Source: DAOPJM01 sp964490325 (GTDB lineage Bacteria; Bacillota; Clostridia; Christensenellales; CAG-138). Taken from it: a stretch of DNA of 64,000 nucleotides. Position numbers and translations under genes: made by a program. Location: positions 62,001 through 126,000 of the forward strand of contig CAZBBX010000002.1 of assembly GCA_964490325.1 (NCBI GenBank), in the 5' to 3' direction. Positions 57,256 to 64,000 of this stretch are shown piece by piece. Positions within the stretch are counted from its first letter, which is position 1. The number at the start of each line of letters is the position of its first letter. A model generated the notes under the pieces. It had not been told where the DNA came from. It searched no databases and worked only from the letters and a program-made list of their open reading frames with translations.

Positions 57256-59287
57256 GATCCTTGCCCCCGCAGGCACCCGCGACGCGCTCACCGCCGCCGT
57301 TCGCTGCGGTGCGGACGCCGTATACTTTGGCATGGGCGCTTTGAACGCTCGCCGCAACGCCGAAAACTTTGAAGGAGACGCCTTCACGGAGGCCGTTGCC
57401 TACTGCCATGCGCGCAGCGTTAAGGTATATCTGACATTGAACACGCTCCTTCGCGACGACGAGCAAGAGAGCGCGGCTGAGGCTGTCCGCCTTGCCGCCA
57501 TAAACGGCGTCGACGCCCTGATCGTGCAGGATCTTGCCGTGGCTGCGCTTGCAAAAAAGCTTTGCCCGACCCTGCCCCTGCACGCCTCCACGCAGATGGC
57601 CATTCATAACGCAGCGGGCGTACGGGAGGCGCAGGCGCTCGGCTTTTCCCGCATCGTGCTTGCGCGGGAGCTTTCCCTCACGGAGATCCGCCGCATCCAC
57701 AGCGAAACGGACGCGGAGCTGGAGGTCTTTATCCACGGTGCGCACTGCATGAGCGTGTCGGGACGCTGCTATCTCTCCGCTCTGATCGGCGGACGCAGCG
57801 GCAACCGCGGTCTGTGCGCGCAGCCCTGCCGCTTGGATCACCAAGTGAACGGCCGCCCCTACGCCCTCTCCCTCAAGGATCTGTCCTATATGGAGGAGCT
57901 TCCATCCCTTGGTGAAGCGGGCGTCTGCTCCCTCAAGATCGAGGGGCGCATGAAGCGTCCCGAATATGTCGCCGCCGCCGTGACCGCGGCTCGTGAAGCG
58001 CTTGACGGCAGGCGTCCCGACATGGGCGCGCTGAAGGCCGTATTCTCGCGCAGCGGCTTTACCGACGGCTATCTAAAGGGCAAACGCGGCCTTGCGATGT
58101 TTGGAAGACGCACCAAGGAGGACGCGGCGGAATCAAAGAGCGTGCTGGGTCAGATGGCGGGGCTGTATCGCACGGAGCGCTGCGCCGTTCCCGTGACCCT
58201 GCGCCTAAGGGCGCAAGCCGAGAAGCCGTTGGAGCTGTCGGTCGAGGACGGCGAGCACACGCTCACGCGCTTTGGCGCGGCTCCCGAACCCGCGCTGCAC
58301 ACGCCTGCCACCAAGGAGAGCGTGCTGCGTTCCCTCACAAAGACGGGCGGGACGCCCTTTACCGTGCAAACGGCCAAGATCGACTTGGACGAGGGACTTG
58401 CCCTTCCCTCCGCCGCCCTAAATGCGCTGCGCCGCGACGCGCTTGCCGACCTTCTAAAGCTGCGGGAAACGCCAAAGCCGCTGCCCCTGACGGACGAGCC
58501 TTTGCCCGGATCGCCTGTCCCCTACACGGCGCAGGCGCAAAGCTATCGGCTGCGCTTTTATTCCTATGAACAGTTCTTTTTACCCGATGAAGCTGCCTTT
58601 GCCATCCTTCCTCTTTCCGAGCTTGTAAAGAATTTAAACGCGCTGCGCCCCTTCCTGCCGCGCCTGATGGCGGAGCTGCCGCCCTTCCTGTCGCCCTTGG
58701 AGGAGGAAACAATCAAAAGGGCGCTGCTGGACGCAAGGGAAGCGGGGCTAAGTCACGCCCTGAGCGGAGACTTGGGCGGCCTAAGGCTCATCCGTGAAGC
58801 GGGCCTATTCGCACATGGGGACGCGTGTTTGAACGTGATGAACACGCCGAGCCTTGAGGCTCTGCAGGCGCGGGGCTTATGCGATGTGACCCTGAGCTTT
58901 GAGCTGAACAAGAAGCGCACGGCGGCGCTTGGCGGTTCCTTGCCGCGGGGACTGATCGTATACGGTCGGCTGCCCCTGATGCAACTGCGCTGCTGCCCCG
59001 CCAAGACGGCGGCGGGCTGCGGAAGCTGCGATGGACGTCCCGTCGTGCAGGATCCCACGGGGCGAACCTTTCCCCTGCTGTGCAGCGAAAAAAAGCTCAC
59101 GACGCTGCATAACGGCGTCCCCCTGTACCTTGGGGATCTGCCCCTGCCCCCCGTTGACTTTGCCACGCTGTACTTCAGTACGGAGAGCCAAGACCGCTGC
59201 CATGCCGTGTGGGAGCTACTTAAGCACGCGCTGCCCTTTGACGGGGAACGCACACGCGGCCTGTACACGAAGCCCGATCTGCAATGA
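57233..59287 (+). CDS. U32-family peptidase-like protein, RlhA type
   Basis: The 684-residue protein starts RPEILAPAGTRDALTAAVRCGADAVYFG and contains the U32 signature EVFIHGAHCMSVSGRCYLS with GGRSGNRGLCAQPCR. The long C-terminal extension with a collagenase-associated DUF3656-like region matches RlhA/YdcP, which hydroxylates C2501 of 23S rRNA in E. coli and needs iron-sulfur cysteines. The C-terminus has the Cys set RCCPAKTAAGCGSCDG. A proteolytic role is unlikely for this branch. It overlaps the EamA gene end and has no strong ribosome site. Confidence 0.88.
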   Translation: MEQSKRPEILAPAGTRDALTAAVRCGADAVYFGMGALNARRNAENFEGDAFTEAVAYCHARSVKVYLTLNTLLRDDEQESAAEAVRLAAINGVDALIVQDLAVAALAKKLCPTLPLHASTQMAIHNAAGVREAQALGFSRIVLARELSLTEIRRIHSETDAELEVFIHGAHCMSVSGRCYLSALIGGRSGNRGLCAQPCRLDHQVNGRPYALSLKDLSYMEELPSLGEAGVCSLKIEGRMKRPEYVAAAVTAAREALDGRRPDMGALKAVFSRSGFTDGYLKGKRGLAMFGRRTKEDAAESKSVLGQMAGLYRTERCAVPVTLRLRAQAEKPLELSVEDGEHTLTRFGAAPEPALHTPATKESVLRSLTKTGGTPFTVQTAKIDLDEGLALPSAALNALRRDALADLLKLRETPKPLPLTDEPLPGSPVPYTAQAQSYRLRFYSYEQFFLPDEAAFAILPLSELVKNLNALRPFLPRLMAELPPFLSPLEEETIKRALLDAREAGLSHALSGDLGGLRLIREAGLFAHGDACLNVMNTPSLEALQARGLCDVTLSFELNKKRTAALGGSLPRGLIVYGRLPLMQLRCCPAKTAAGCGSCDGRPVVQDPTGRTFPLLCSEKKLTTLHNGVPLYLGDLPLPPVDFATLYFSTESQDRCHAVWELLKHALPFDGERTRGLYTKPDLQ

Positions 59288-59298
59288 AAGCTTAGCGC

Positions 59299-59327
59299 TT
59301 GACTTTGGCAATGGGGATGGGTATACT
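59299..59327 (+). promoter_or_regulatory. promoter of plsX
   Basis: TTGACT (59299-59304), 17-base spacer and TATACT (59322-59327), 36 bases before plsX. No FapR-type palindrome is obvious around it. Confidence 0.72.
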
Positions 59328-59363
59328 TAAAAAAATCAAACTATCTGCGGGAGAAACTACGAT

Positions 59364-60392
59364 ATGAGATTAGCCATTGATGTAATGGGCGGGGATCACG
59401 CTCCAGAAGCCGTGATGGAGGGCGTACAGCTTGCTTTAGCGCAGCTGCCCGCTGAGACGGAGCTGCTGCTGTTTGGCGATGCGGACGCGATACAGGGTCA
59501 AATGGAACGGCTGTCCCTTTCCGACACACGCCTAAAGCTCGTTCCCACGACACAGCTGATAGGCTGCGATGAGCAGCCCACCGCCGCAATCCGCACCAAG
59601 AAGGATTCCTCCCTCGTACGCGCCATCCGTTCGGCGGCGGACGGAGAGTGCGACTGCGTACTGTCCGCAGGCAGCTCCGGTGCGCTGCTGGCAGGCGCTA
59701 CCCTGCTCATCCGCCGTCAAAAGGGCGTCAAGCGTCCTGCGCTGGCTCCCCTGCTGCCCACCGTTACTGGCGGTCAGGTGATGCTGCTGGACGCGGGTGC
59801 AAATGCTGACTGCAAGCCTGAGTATCTGCTGCAGTTTGCATACATGGGCAAGGCCTACATGGAGCAGGTGCAGGAGCTGCCCGCTCCGCGCATCGCTCTG
59901 TTGAACAACGGCACCGAGGCCGAAAAGGGCAGCGAGCTGAGCAAGGCCGCCTACGGTCTGCTCAGCAAAGCCACAGACCTGAACTTTGTGGGCAACTGCG
60001 AGGCGCGGGAGCTGATGAGCGGCGACTATGACGTGATCGTGACCGATGGCTTCTCCGGGAACGTCCTGCTTAAGAGCACGGAGGGAACCGCCAAGGCCGT
60101 CACCACCCTTTTGAAGGAGGAGCTGCTTGGCAGCACCCGCACAAAGCTGGGGGCGCTCCTTGCAAAGCCCGCCTTCAAACGCCTGAAAAAGCGCATGGAC
60201 TACACGGAGGTGGGCGGCGCGGCGCTCTTGGGCGTCAACGGCGGCGTCATCAAGGCGCACGGCAGTTCCAACGGCAACGCCTTCTTTAACGCCATCCTGC
60301 AGGCGGAACGCTTGGTAAGCCGTCAGGTGACGGAGCGCATCGGCAAAAGCGTGGCCTTGCTTGCGGAGCAAGCGCTTACGGAGCAACCATAA
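59364..60392 (+). CDS. plsX: phosphate acyltransferase PlsX
   Basis: The 342-residue enzyme makes acyl-phosphate from acyl-ACP for phospholipid synthesis. The start MRLAIDVMGGDHAPEAVMEGV is diagnostic, with later LDAGANADCKPEYLLQFA and VVTDGFSGNVLLKSTEG-type segments. GGGAGA lies upstream of the ATG. In many Firmicutes plsX leads a fab-acpP-rnc cluster; here acpP is 3 kb away on the other strand. Confidence 0.97.
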   Translation: MRLAIDVMGGDHAPEAVMEGVQLALAQLPAETELLLFGDADAIQGQMERLSLSDTRLKLVPTTQLIGCDEQPTAAIRTKKDSSLVRAIRSAADGECDCVLSAGSSGALLAGATLLIRRQKGVKRPALAPLLPTVTGGQVMLLDAGANADCKPEYLLQFAYMGKAYMEQVQELPAPRIALLNNGTEAEKGSELSKAAYGLLSKATDLNFVGNCEARELMSGDYDVIVTDGFSGNVLLKSTEGTAKAVTTLLKEELLGSTRTKLGALLAKPAFKRLKKRMDYTEVGGAALLGVNGGVIKAHGSSNGNAFFNAILQAERLVSRQVTERIGKSVALLAEQALTEQP

Positions 60393-60399
60393 GTTTTGA

Positions 60400-60427
60400 T
60401 TGCAATATTTGAATTATCTGATATACT
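60400..60427 (+). promoter_or_regulatory. promoter of the E2-like gene
   Basis: TTGCAA (60400-60405), 16-base spacer and TATACT (60422-60427), 46 bases before the chosen ATG. Confidence 0.6.
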
Positions 60428-60473
60428 ATTGTCGAACGAAACGCGCAAGGCGCGCAAGCTAACGGAGGCGGGG

Positions 60474-61370
60474 ATGGAACAGATCCCGAAGAAACGCAAA
60501 CGCAGATTTGGCGATCGCAGCGATGGCAGAAGGGTGCGTACCATTCCGCCCATGTCGCAGGTCGCTCCGTTCATCATGCCCAACAGAAACGGAGCAAGCA
60601 ACTACTTTGACTCCTCCATCGAGGTCACGGAGATCGAACGCTACATCCGCAAGAAACGGCGGGAAGGGCTGAAGGGCTTTGGCGTGATGCACGTCCTGCT
60701 GGCGGCCTATGTTCGCGTGGTCTCGCAGCGTCCCGCGATCAACCGCTTTTTGGCGGGACAGCATATCTTTCAGCGCGACGATGTGATCGAGATCATCATG
60801 ACCATCAAAAAAGAGATGTCCATGGAGGCGCCCGACACCGAGATCAAGGCCTACCTGACCCCCGCCGACACAGCGGACGTCGTGTACGAAAAGCTCAACA
60901 AGGTCATCACCGAACAAAAGGAAGCTATGGGTTTGGACAGCAGCTTCGACAAAACGGCTTCCTTCCTCAACCACATCCCGGGCGTGATCCTCAAGTTCAC
61001 GCTGTGGTTTTTGAAGCTGCTCGACTATTTTGGCCTGCTGCCCGCAAGCCTCATCAAGCTCAGCCCCTTCCACGGCTCCATCGTCGTCACCTCGATGGGT
61101 TCCTTGGGCATTCCGCCCATCAACCATCACCTGTACGACTTTGGCACCGTACCCGTTTTCCTTGCCTTTGGCGCCAAGCGCAAGGCCTATGAGTTGGACG
61201 CGAACGGACAGGTGCAGGAGCGCAAGTACATCGACTATCGCGTCACGACGGACGAACGCATCTGCGACGGCTTCTACTATGCCTCCGCGTTCAAGCTGAT
61301 GAATTCCTACCTCAAAAATCCCTTTATTTTAGACACGCCCGTAGAAGCGGTCGTGCGCGACATTCCCTAA
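60474..61370 (+). CDS. stand-alone 2-oxoacid dehydrogenase E2 (CAT-fold) acyltransferase-like protein
   Basis: The ATG at 60474 (MEQIPKKRKRRFGD) has GGAGG 5 bases upstream; the longer frame from 60396 overlaps the promoter. The 298-residue protein has the catalytic-domain fold of dihydrolipoamide acyltransferases (VTSMGSLGIPPINHHLYDFG and a late YRVTTDERICDGFY segment), but no lipoyl or E1/E3-binding domain. The active-site motif HxxxDG reads E261-RIC-D265-G, so the catalytic His is Glu. A hydrophobic stretch near 175-195 is unusual. No E1 or E3 gene is nearby. Function unknown; a structural or alternative acyl role is possible. Confidence 0.78.
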   Translation: MEQIPKKRKRRFGDRSDGRRVRTIPPMSQVAPFIMPNRNGASNYFDSSIEVTEIERYIRKKRREGLKGFGVMHVLLAAYVRVVSQRPAINRFLAGQHIFQRDDVIEIIMTIKKEMSMEAPDTEIKAYLTPADTADVVYEKLNKVITEQKEAMGLDSSFDKTASFLNHIPGVILKFTLWFLKLLDYFGLLPASLIKLSPFHGSIVVTSMGSLGIPPINHHLYDFGTVPVFLAFGAKRKAYELDANGQVQERKYIDYRVTTDERICDGFYYASAFKLMNSYLKNPFILDTPVEAVVRDIP

Positions 61371-61374
61371 AGCC

Positions 61375-62022
61375 ATGAAGGGCGGGCTGCGAAGATACTA
61401 TCGTGCGCACGCCGGGTTTATTCATGCCGTCCTGATCCTTGTGGCGATCGCGTTATTTACGCTGATCGCCTTTTTCTGCGGCCGCAGCGGCGAGGAAGTG
61501 AGCGCGGCTTCGCCCTCTCCTTCGCCCTCCGCCGAACCCACCGTACCGCCGCTGCGCTTCACACTTGTGCAGAATTGCTTTACGCTAAACGGACTGTCCT
61601 TGGAGGCCGAGGACGGGTATTACGTCATACGCGTTACGGAAAGCGGCGAAAGCTTGGGACGCTGCACACCCAAGATCAGCGATGGACGCGTGCAGCTGCT
61701 GTCCCTGTCGCTGCCTGCGCTCCGATATGAGCAAACGGATGCGCCGACCGAGCTGGAAAGGGAGCTGCAGCAGCGCGTCAGCGCGCAGCGAGAGCTGTTT
61801 ATGAGTATCCTTTCGGCGCTGCGCAGCGCCGCCCTGACCCCAACGGACAGCAGCGACTCGCACGGCTTGGAGCATTATCAGATCCTGTTGAACGCCGTAT
61901 TGGACGATGGCAAAAGTGAGAGCTGGGTCTATGGCAGCTATCGGTGCAGCTTGGAACGCAAGGACGATTTGGACGGCGGCGCGACCCTGCTGATCGACCT
62001 AAGCTACATCGCCTCGAACTGA
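61375..62022 (+). CDS. small exported protein with membrane anchor, unknown function
   Basis: The 215-residue product starts 4 bases after the E2-like gene and has a basic start, one membrane helix (about 18-36, ending FFC), a Ser/Pro/Ala linker (about 45-60) and a globular part with beta strands and a helical stretch (ELERELQQRVSAQRELFMS). The FFC could be a weak lipobox, but it lacks the usual Leu. No known domain is recognised. It converges on the flavodoxin-fold gene with only 5 bases between stops. Confidence 0.75.
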   Translation: MKGGLRRYYRAHAGFIHAVLILVAIALFTLIAFFCGRSGEEVSAASPSPSPSAEPTVPPLRFTLVQNCFTLNGLSLEAEDGYYVIRVTESGESLGRCTPKISDGRVQLLSLSLPALRYEQTDAPTELERELQQRVSAQRELFMSILSALRSAALTPTDSSDSHGLEHYQILLNAVLDDGKSESWVYGSYRCSLERKDDLDGGATLLIDLSYIASN

Positions 62023-62027
62023 CAGAT

Positions 62028-63083
62028 CTAGAATTCTCCGTCTAACAAACAACGCCGCATACGCCCCGCAAACGCAGTCAGGCGCTCCTCGATGGCAGGC
62101 AGGTGCAGGGCTGCGTTGGGTTCGTTTGCCGTCTCCGCAAGGCAAAAGTGTGGGTGCAGCATGAAGGTCTTGTTCATGGACAGCGCCCCCAAGACCTGCC
62201 GCGCCACAAGGTCGCCGCCGCTGTAGCCCGACACGATGATGGCGTAGACATACTTGTCGTTCAGCGGCGTCTTGACCAGCACGTTCGTGAGCCTGTTGAT
62301 GAAGGCCATGATGTTCGCGCTCACGCTGTCGTTGTAGTTGGGACACAAAAGAAGCAGCGCATCGGACTCCAAAAGTGTGGGAAACACATCCGTCGTCAGA
62401 CTGCCGCCATAGAAGCAGCCATCGTTGTGCGCATAGTGCAGACAGGTCTTATACGAGCAGCCCCGACAATCGATCAAAGCGCCATTCTGCAGGGATCTTG
62501 TCGTAACTTCTATCTCTTGCCCCAAGCGCTCGGCCACGGCGCAGCCCAACGCGTAGGTGTTGGAGGTGGCGTGCTCGGACGCGTGCAGCATCAAGACCCG
62601 CGCCGTTTCGCGCCTGACGGGGGCATAGTCCATCAGCCGCTGCGCCAAGTCGCGAACGGCAAGCTTGTATGCGTCAAGCAGGGTAACGCCTGCGTTCATC
62701 GACCGAATATGAAAATTGTACAGACTGCCCGTGCCCTCAACGAGCGGCTTGCCCACCAGTAAAGCGCCCGCTCCGTTGGCCGCCAAAGCAAAGCGGCTTG
62801 CAAAGTCCTTGGTGAGAAACTCGCTGTTTGCATCCGTTACCATGCCCACAACGCAGGCGTTCAAGGCCGTTGGCGTCCCACGCAGTGCGATCAGGAAAAG
62901 CTCCGCCGCCGCCGAGCCGTTTCTGCCCAGTGAAAAGCAGAACAGCAGCCTTGCGCCCCTACCCCCGCCTTCCAACACCTCCTGCGGCGTCAGTTCCTTG
63001 GTGGGCAAGTGCAAGAGCGCCTCGTCAAGCACGGCGTTCAGCCGCGCCCCCGTATCCACACGCACCAAGATCAGTCTTTGCAT
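62028..63083 (-). CDS. flavodoxin-fold NAD(P)H/FMN reductase-like protein with extra N-terminal domain
   Basis: The 351-residue protein has an N-terminal alpha/beta region (1-155, ending in a VRRET linker) and a C-terminal NADPH-dependent FMN reductase domain: RVLMLHASEHATSNTYALG for the FMN phosphate, a Cys cluster CRGCSYKTC...GCFY as in iron-sulfur flavoproteins, LLLCPNYNDSVSANIMAFINRL and SGYSGGDL. The N-terminal part (NGAGALLVGKPLVEGTGSLYNF) resembles a shikimate-dehydrogenase-like substrate region. The substrate is unknown. It overlaps the upstream dehydrogenase-like gene by 13 bases, so they work together or are at least co-translated. Confidence 0.8.
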   Translation of the reverse strand: MQRLILVRVDTGARLNAVLDEALLHLPTKELTPQEVLEGGGRGARLLFCFSLGRNGSAAAELFLIALRGTPTALNACVVGMVTDANSEFLTKDFASRFALAANGAGALLVGKPLVEGTGSLYNFHIRSMNAGVTLLDAYKLAVRDLAQRLMDYAPVRRETARVLMLHASEHATSNTYALGCAVAERLGQEIEVTTRSLQNGALIDCRGCSYKTCLHYAHNDGCFYGGSLTTDVFPTLLESDALLLLCPNYNDSVSANIMAFINRLTNVLVKTPLNDKYVYAIIVSGYSGGDLVARQVLGALSMNKTFMLHPHFCLAETANEPNAALHLPAIEERLTAFAGRMRRCLLDGEF

Positions 63084-64000
63084 AGCTGCGCCAGCTCCTC
63101 CCTTGCGGCGTTCAGGCGCACGATAAGCGCATCAGGGAGAGGCCGCCGCTCGATGAGCGGTCCCAAGGCGGTCTCCTGCACGCGGCAGCCAAAGTACAGG
63201 CCGTCAAAGTACGCTGTCGCATCGAACGCTTCGCCGCGCAGCATCCGTAAAACGGAAAGGCAGCCCGATGAAAGTCCCGGCGCGATGAAGGGCTTGTAGC
63301 CAAGCTCGCGCACACGCAGGTTCGCTTCCCTTGTAAGGCGGGTGAGCTGTTGTGAAAAGGCGTCGTCATAGTCCTCATCCAAGGCGTTTGCCGCGACCAG
63401 TCCCGCTCCGTGCGGGCCGTAGACCCGTCCCGTGGAGAAGTCCCTGCCCGCCTTCCTTGCATAGTAGGCGGCTCTGCCGCGCATCACCCCCAAGCCAAAG
63501 CCGCGGATCTGTTCGGGCAGCAGGCCCAAGGCGTCGAACTCGCCCAGATCATTTTTGTTGGCGGTTAGGAAGGCGTCGCGGCACAGCAGATCCACGGGGT
63601 CGGACAGCACCACAAAAAGTCCCGTATAGCCGACCTTCCGCGCAAGGCGCGCATAGGCGGCGACCAAGGGGCGATTGGCCTGCCACTGCGCAAGGCGTAC
63701 ATCCGTCTGCTCCGCTCCCAAGGGCGGCACGCCCCGCGTTGCGGCAAAGATGAAGACGTCGCCACTAAACAGTTCCGGCTCCTTGCACACGCGCACCAAG
63801 GGACGGCGCTCCCCTTCCGTCAGCTCGATAAGTTGATTCAGCTCCAATTCGTACCGTGCGCAGAGCTTTTCGTTGGGGTCAAAGATGCACAGCTCGTCCA
63901 CAAGGCCGCTGCCTAAGAGAGTCAGTCCCCGCGCAAGCTCCGCACCCACATCGCCCAAGCCCGCCAGTTCCACGCGAAAGCCCGTTTTCTTGCGAAGGAG
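63071..64000 (-). CDS. lactate/malate dehydrogenase-like protein, 5' end beyond window
   Basis: The frame is open to the right edge and gives at least 309 residues. The visible start reads RKKTGFRVELAGLGDVGAELARGL, so the true start is just upstream or a GTG at 63973. LDH/MDH-superfamily marks are the GLGDVG dinucleotide loop, a CIFDPNEKLCARYELEL acidic turn, VVLSDPVDLLCRDAF and the catalytic-His region VYGPHGAGL. Several substrate residues differ from true LDH, and its coupling to the flavoprotein suggests a special 2-hydroxyacid reaction. Exact substrate unknown. Confidence 0.8.
   Translation of the reverse strand, partial: LLRKKTGFRVELAGLGDVGAELARGLTLLGSGLVDELCIFDPNEKLCARYELELNQLIELTEGERRPLVRVCKEPELFSGDVFIFAATRGVPPLGAEQTDVRLAQWQANRPLVAAYARLARKVGYTGLFVVLSDPVDLLCRDAFLTANKNDLGEFDALGLLPEQIRGFGLGVMRGRAAYYARKAGRDFSTGRVYGPHGAGLVAANALDEDYDDAFSQQLTRLTREANLRVRELGYKPFIAPGLSSGCLSVLRMLRGEAFDATAYFDGLYFGCRVQETALGPLIERRPLPDALIVRLNAAREELAQLCKD

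Noticed and set aside
56242..57387. 381-codon minus-strand frame opposite the EamA transporter
   Set aside because: Antisense shadow; the plus-strand protein has a promoter, ribosome site and ten membrane helices.
1..64000. tRNA, rRNA, SRP RNA, insertion sequences or prophage genes
   Set aside because: I looked for conserved RNA motifs, transposase motifs and terminal repeats and saw none; a short RNA could still be missed without a covariance search.

Overview
The window is a gene-dense, G+C-rich piece of chromosome from a Gram-positive, spore-forming anaerobe, most likely a gut-type member of the Clostridia. The reasons are the Firmicutes gene orders gdpP-rplI-dnaB and rnc-smc-ftsY-ylxM-ffh-rpsP-khpA-rimM-trmD-rplS-rbgA-rnhB-yraN, an intact pro-sigma-K gene, RNase J, a CD1247-type acidic zinc-ribbon protein, a class B sortase and type I asparaginase. 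I see no rRNA, tRNA, CRISPR array, prophage or insertion sequence. Genus and species cannot be fixed by reading alone.

Layout. 1-2.3 kb (+): end of gdpP, rplI and dnaB, closed by a terminator. 2.3-5.4 kb (-): a toxin-antitoxin pair, a short FeoB and a six-helix membrane protein. 5.4-9.4 kb (+): metF, a separate B12-reactivation protein and a shortened metH, forming a methionine operon with a split methionine synthase. 9.4-11.4 kb (+): a wall-anchored Thr-Pro stalk protein and its class B sortase. 11.4-19.3 kb (-): a dnaE-led operon with stop/start overlaps running through rlmD, two alkylation-repair genes, a GNAT/Cys-rich fusion, a phosphoesterase and a TetR regulator. 19.4-22.6 kb (-): a large secreted multidomain protein without a normal start codon, followed by a 57-residue peptide gene. 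22.9-24.0 kb (+): galM, whose end overlaps that of ansA.

24-56 kb is almost entirely on the minus strand: efp, an Xaa-Pro peptidase, sigK, mltG, ylbF, rnj, a SleB-like lipoprotein, hslUV, trmFO, topA, dprA, a ComM-like ATPase, a three-gene membrane glycosylation cassette, then the conserved ribosome/SRP/chromosome block from yraN up to rnc, and acpP as a single-gene unit. 56-62 kb (+): an EamA transporter, a U32 peptidase-like rRNA hydroxylation factor, plsX, a stand-alone E2-like acyltransferase fold lacking its catalytic His, and a small secreted protein. 62-64 kb (-): a flavodoxin-fold protein and a lactate/malate dehydrogenase-like protein that runs off the edge.

The most interesting accessory parts are: (i) the sortase and stalk-protein dyad, with an intrinsic terminator only 9 bases before the sortase start; (ii) the secreted protein plus 57-residue peptide unit, where an ideally placed Shine-Dalgarno faces AAG instead of ATG; (iii) the glycosylation cassette inside a housekeeping block, with both large transferases carrying an extracellular beta-sandwich; and (iv) the E2-like protein with Glu in place of the catalytic His. 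Start codons were re-chosen for many genes from Shine-Dalgarno position and stop/start overlap. Protein functions rest on motifs and family resemblance read by eye, without database searches.
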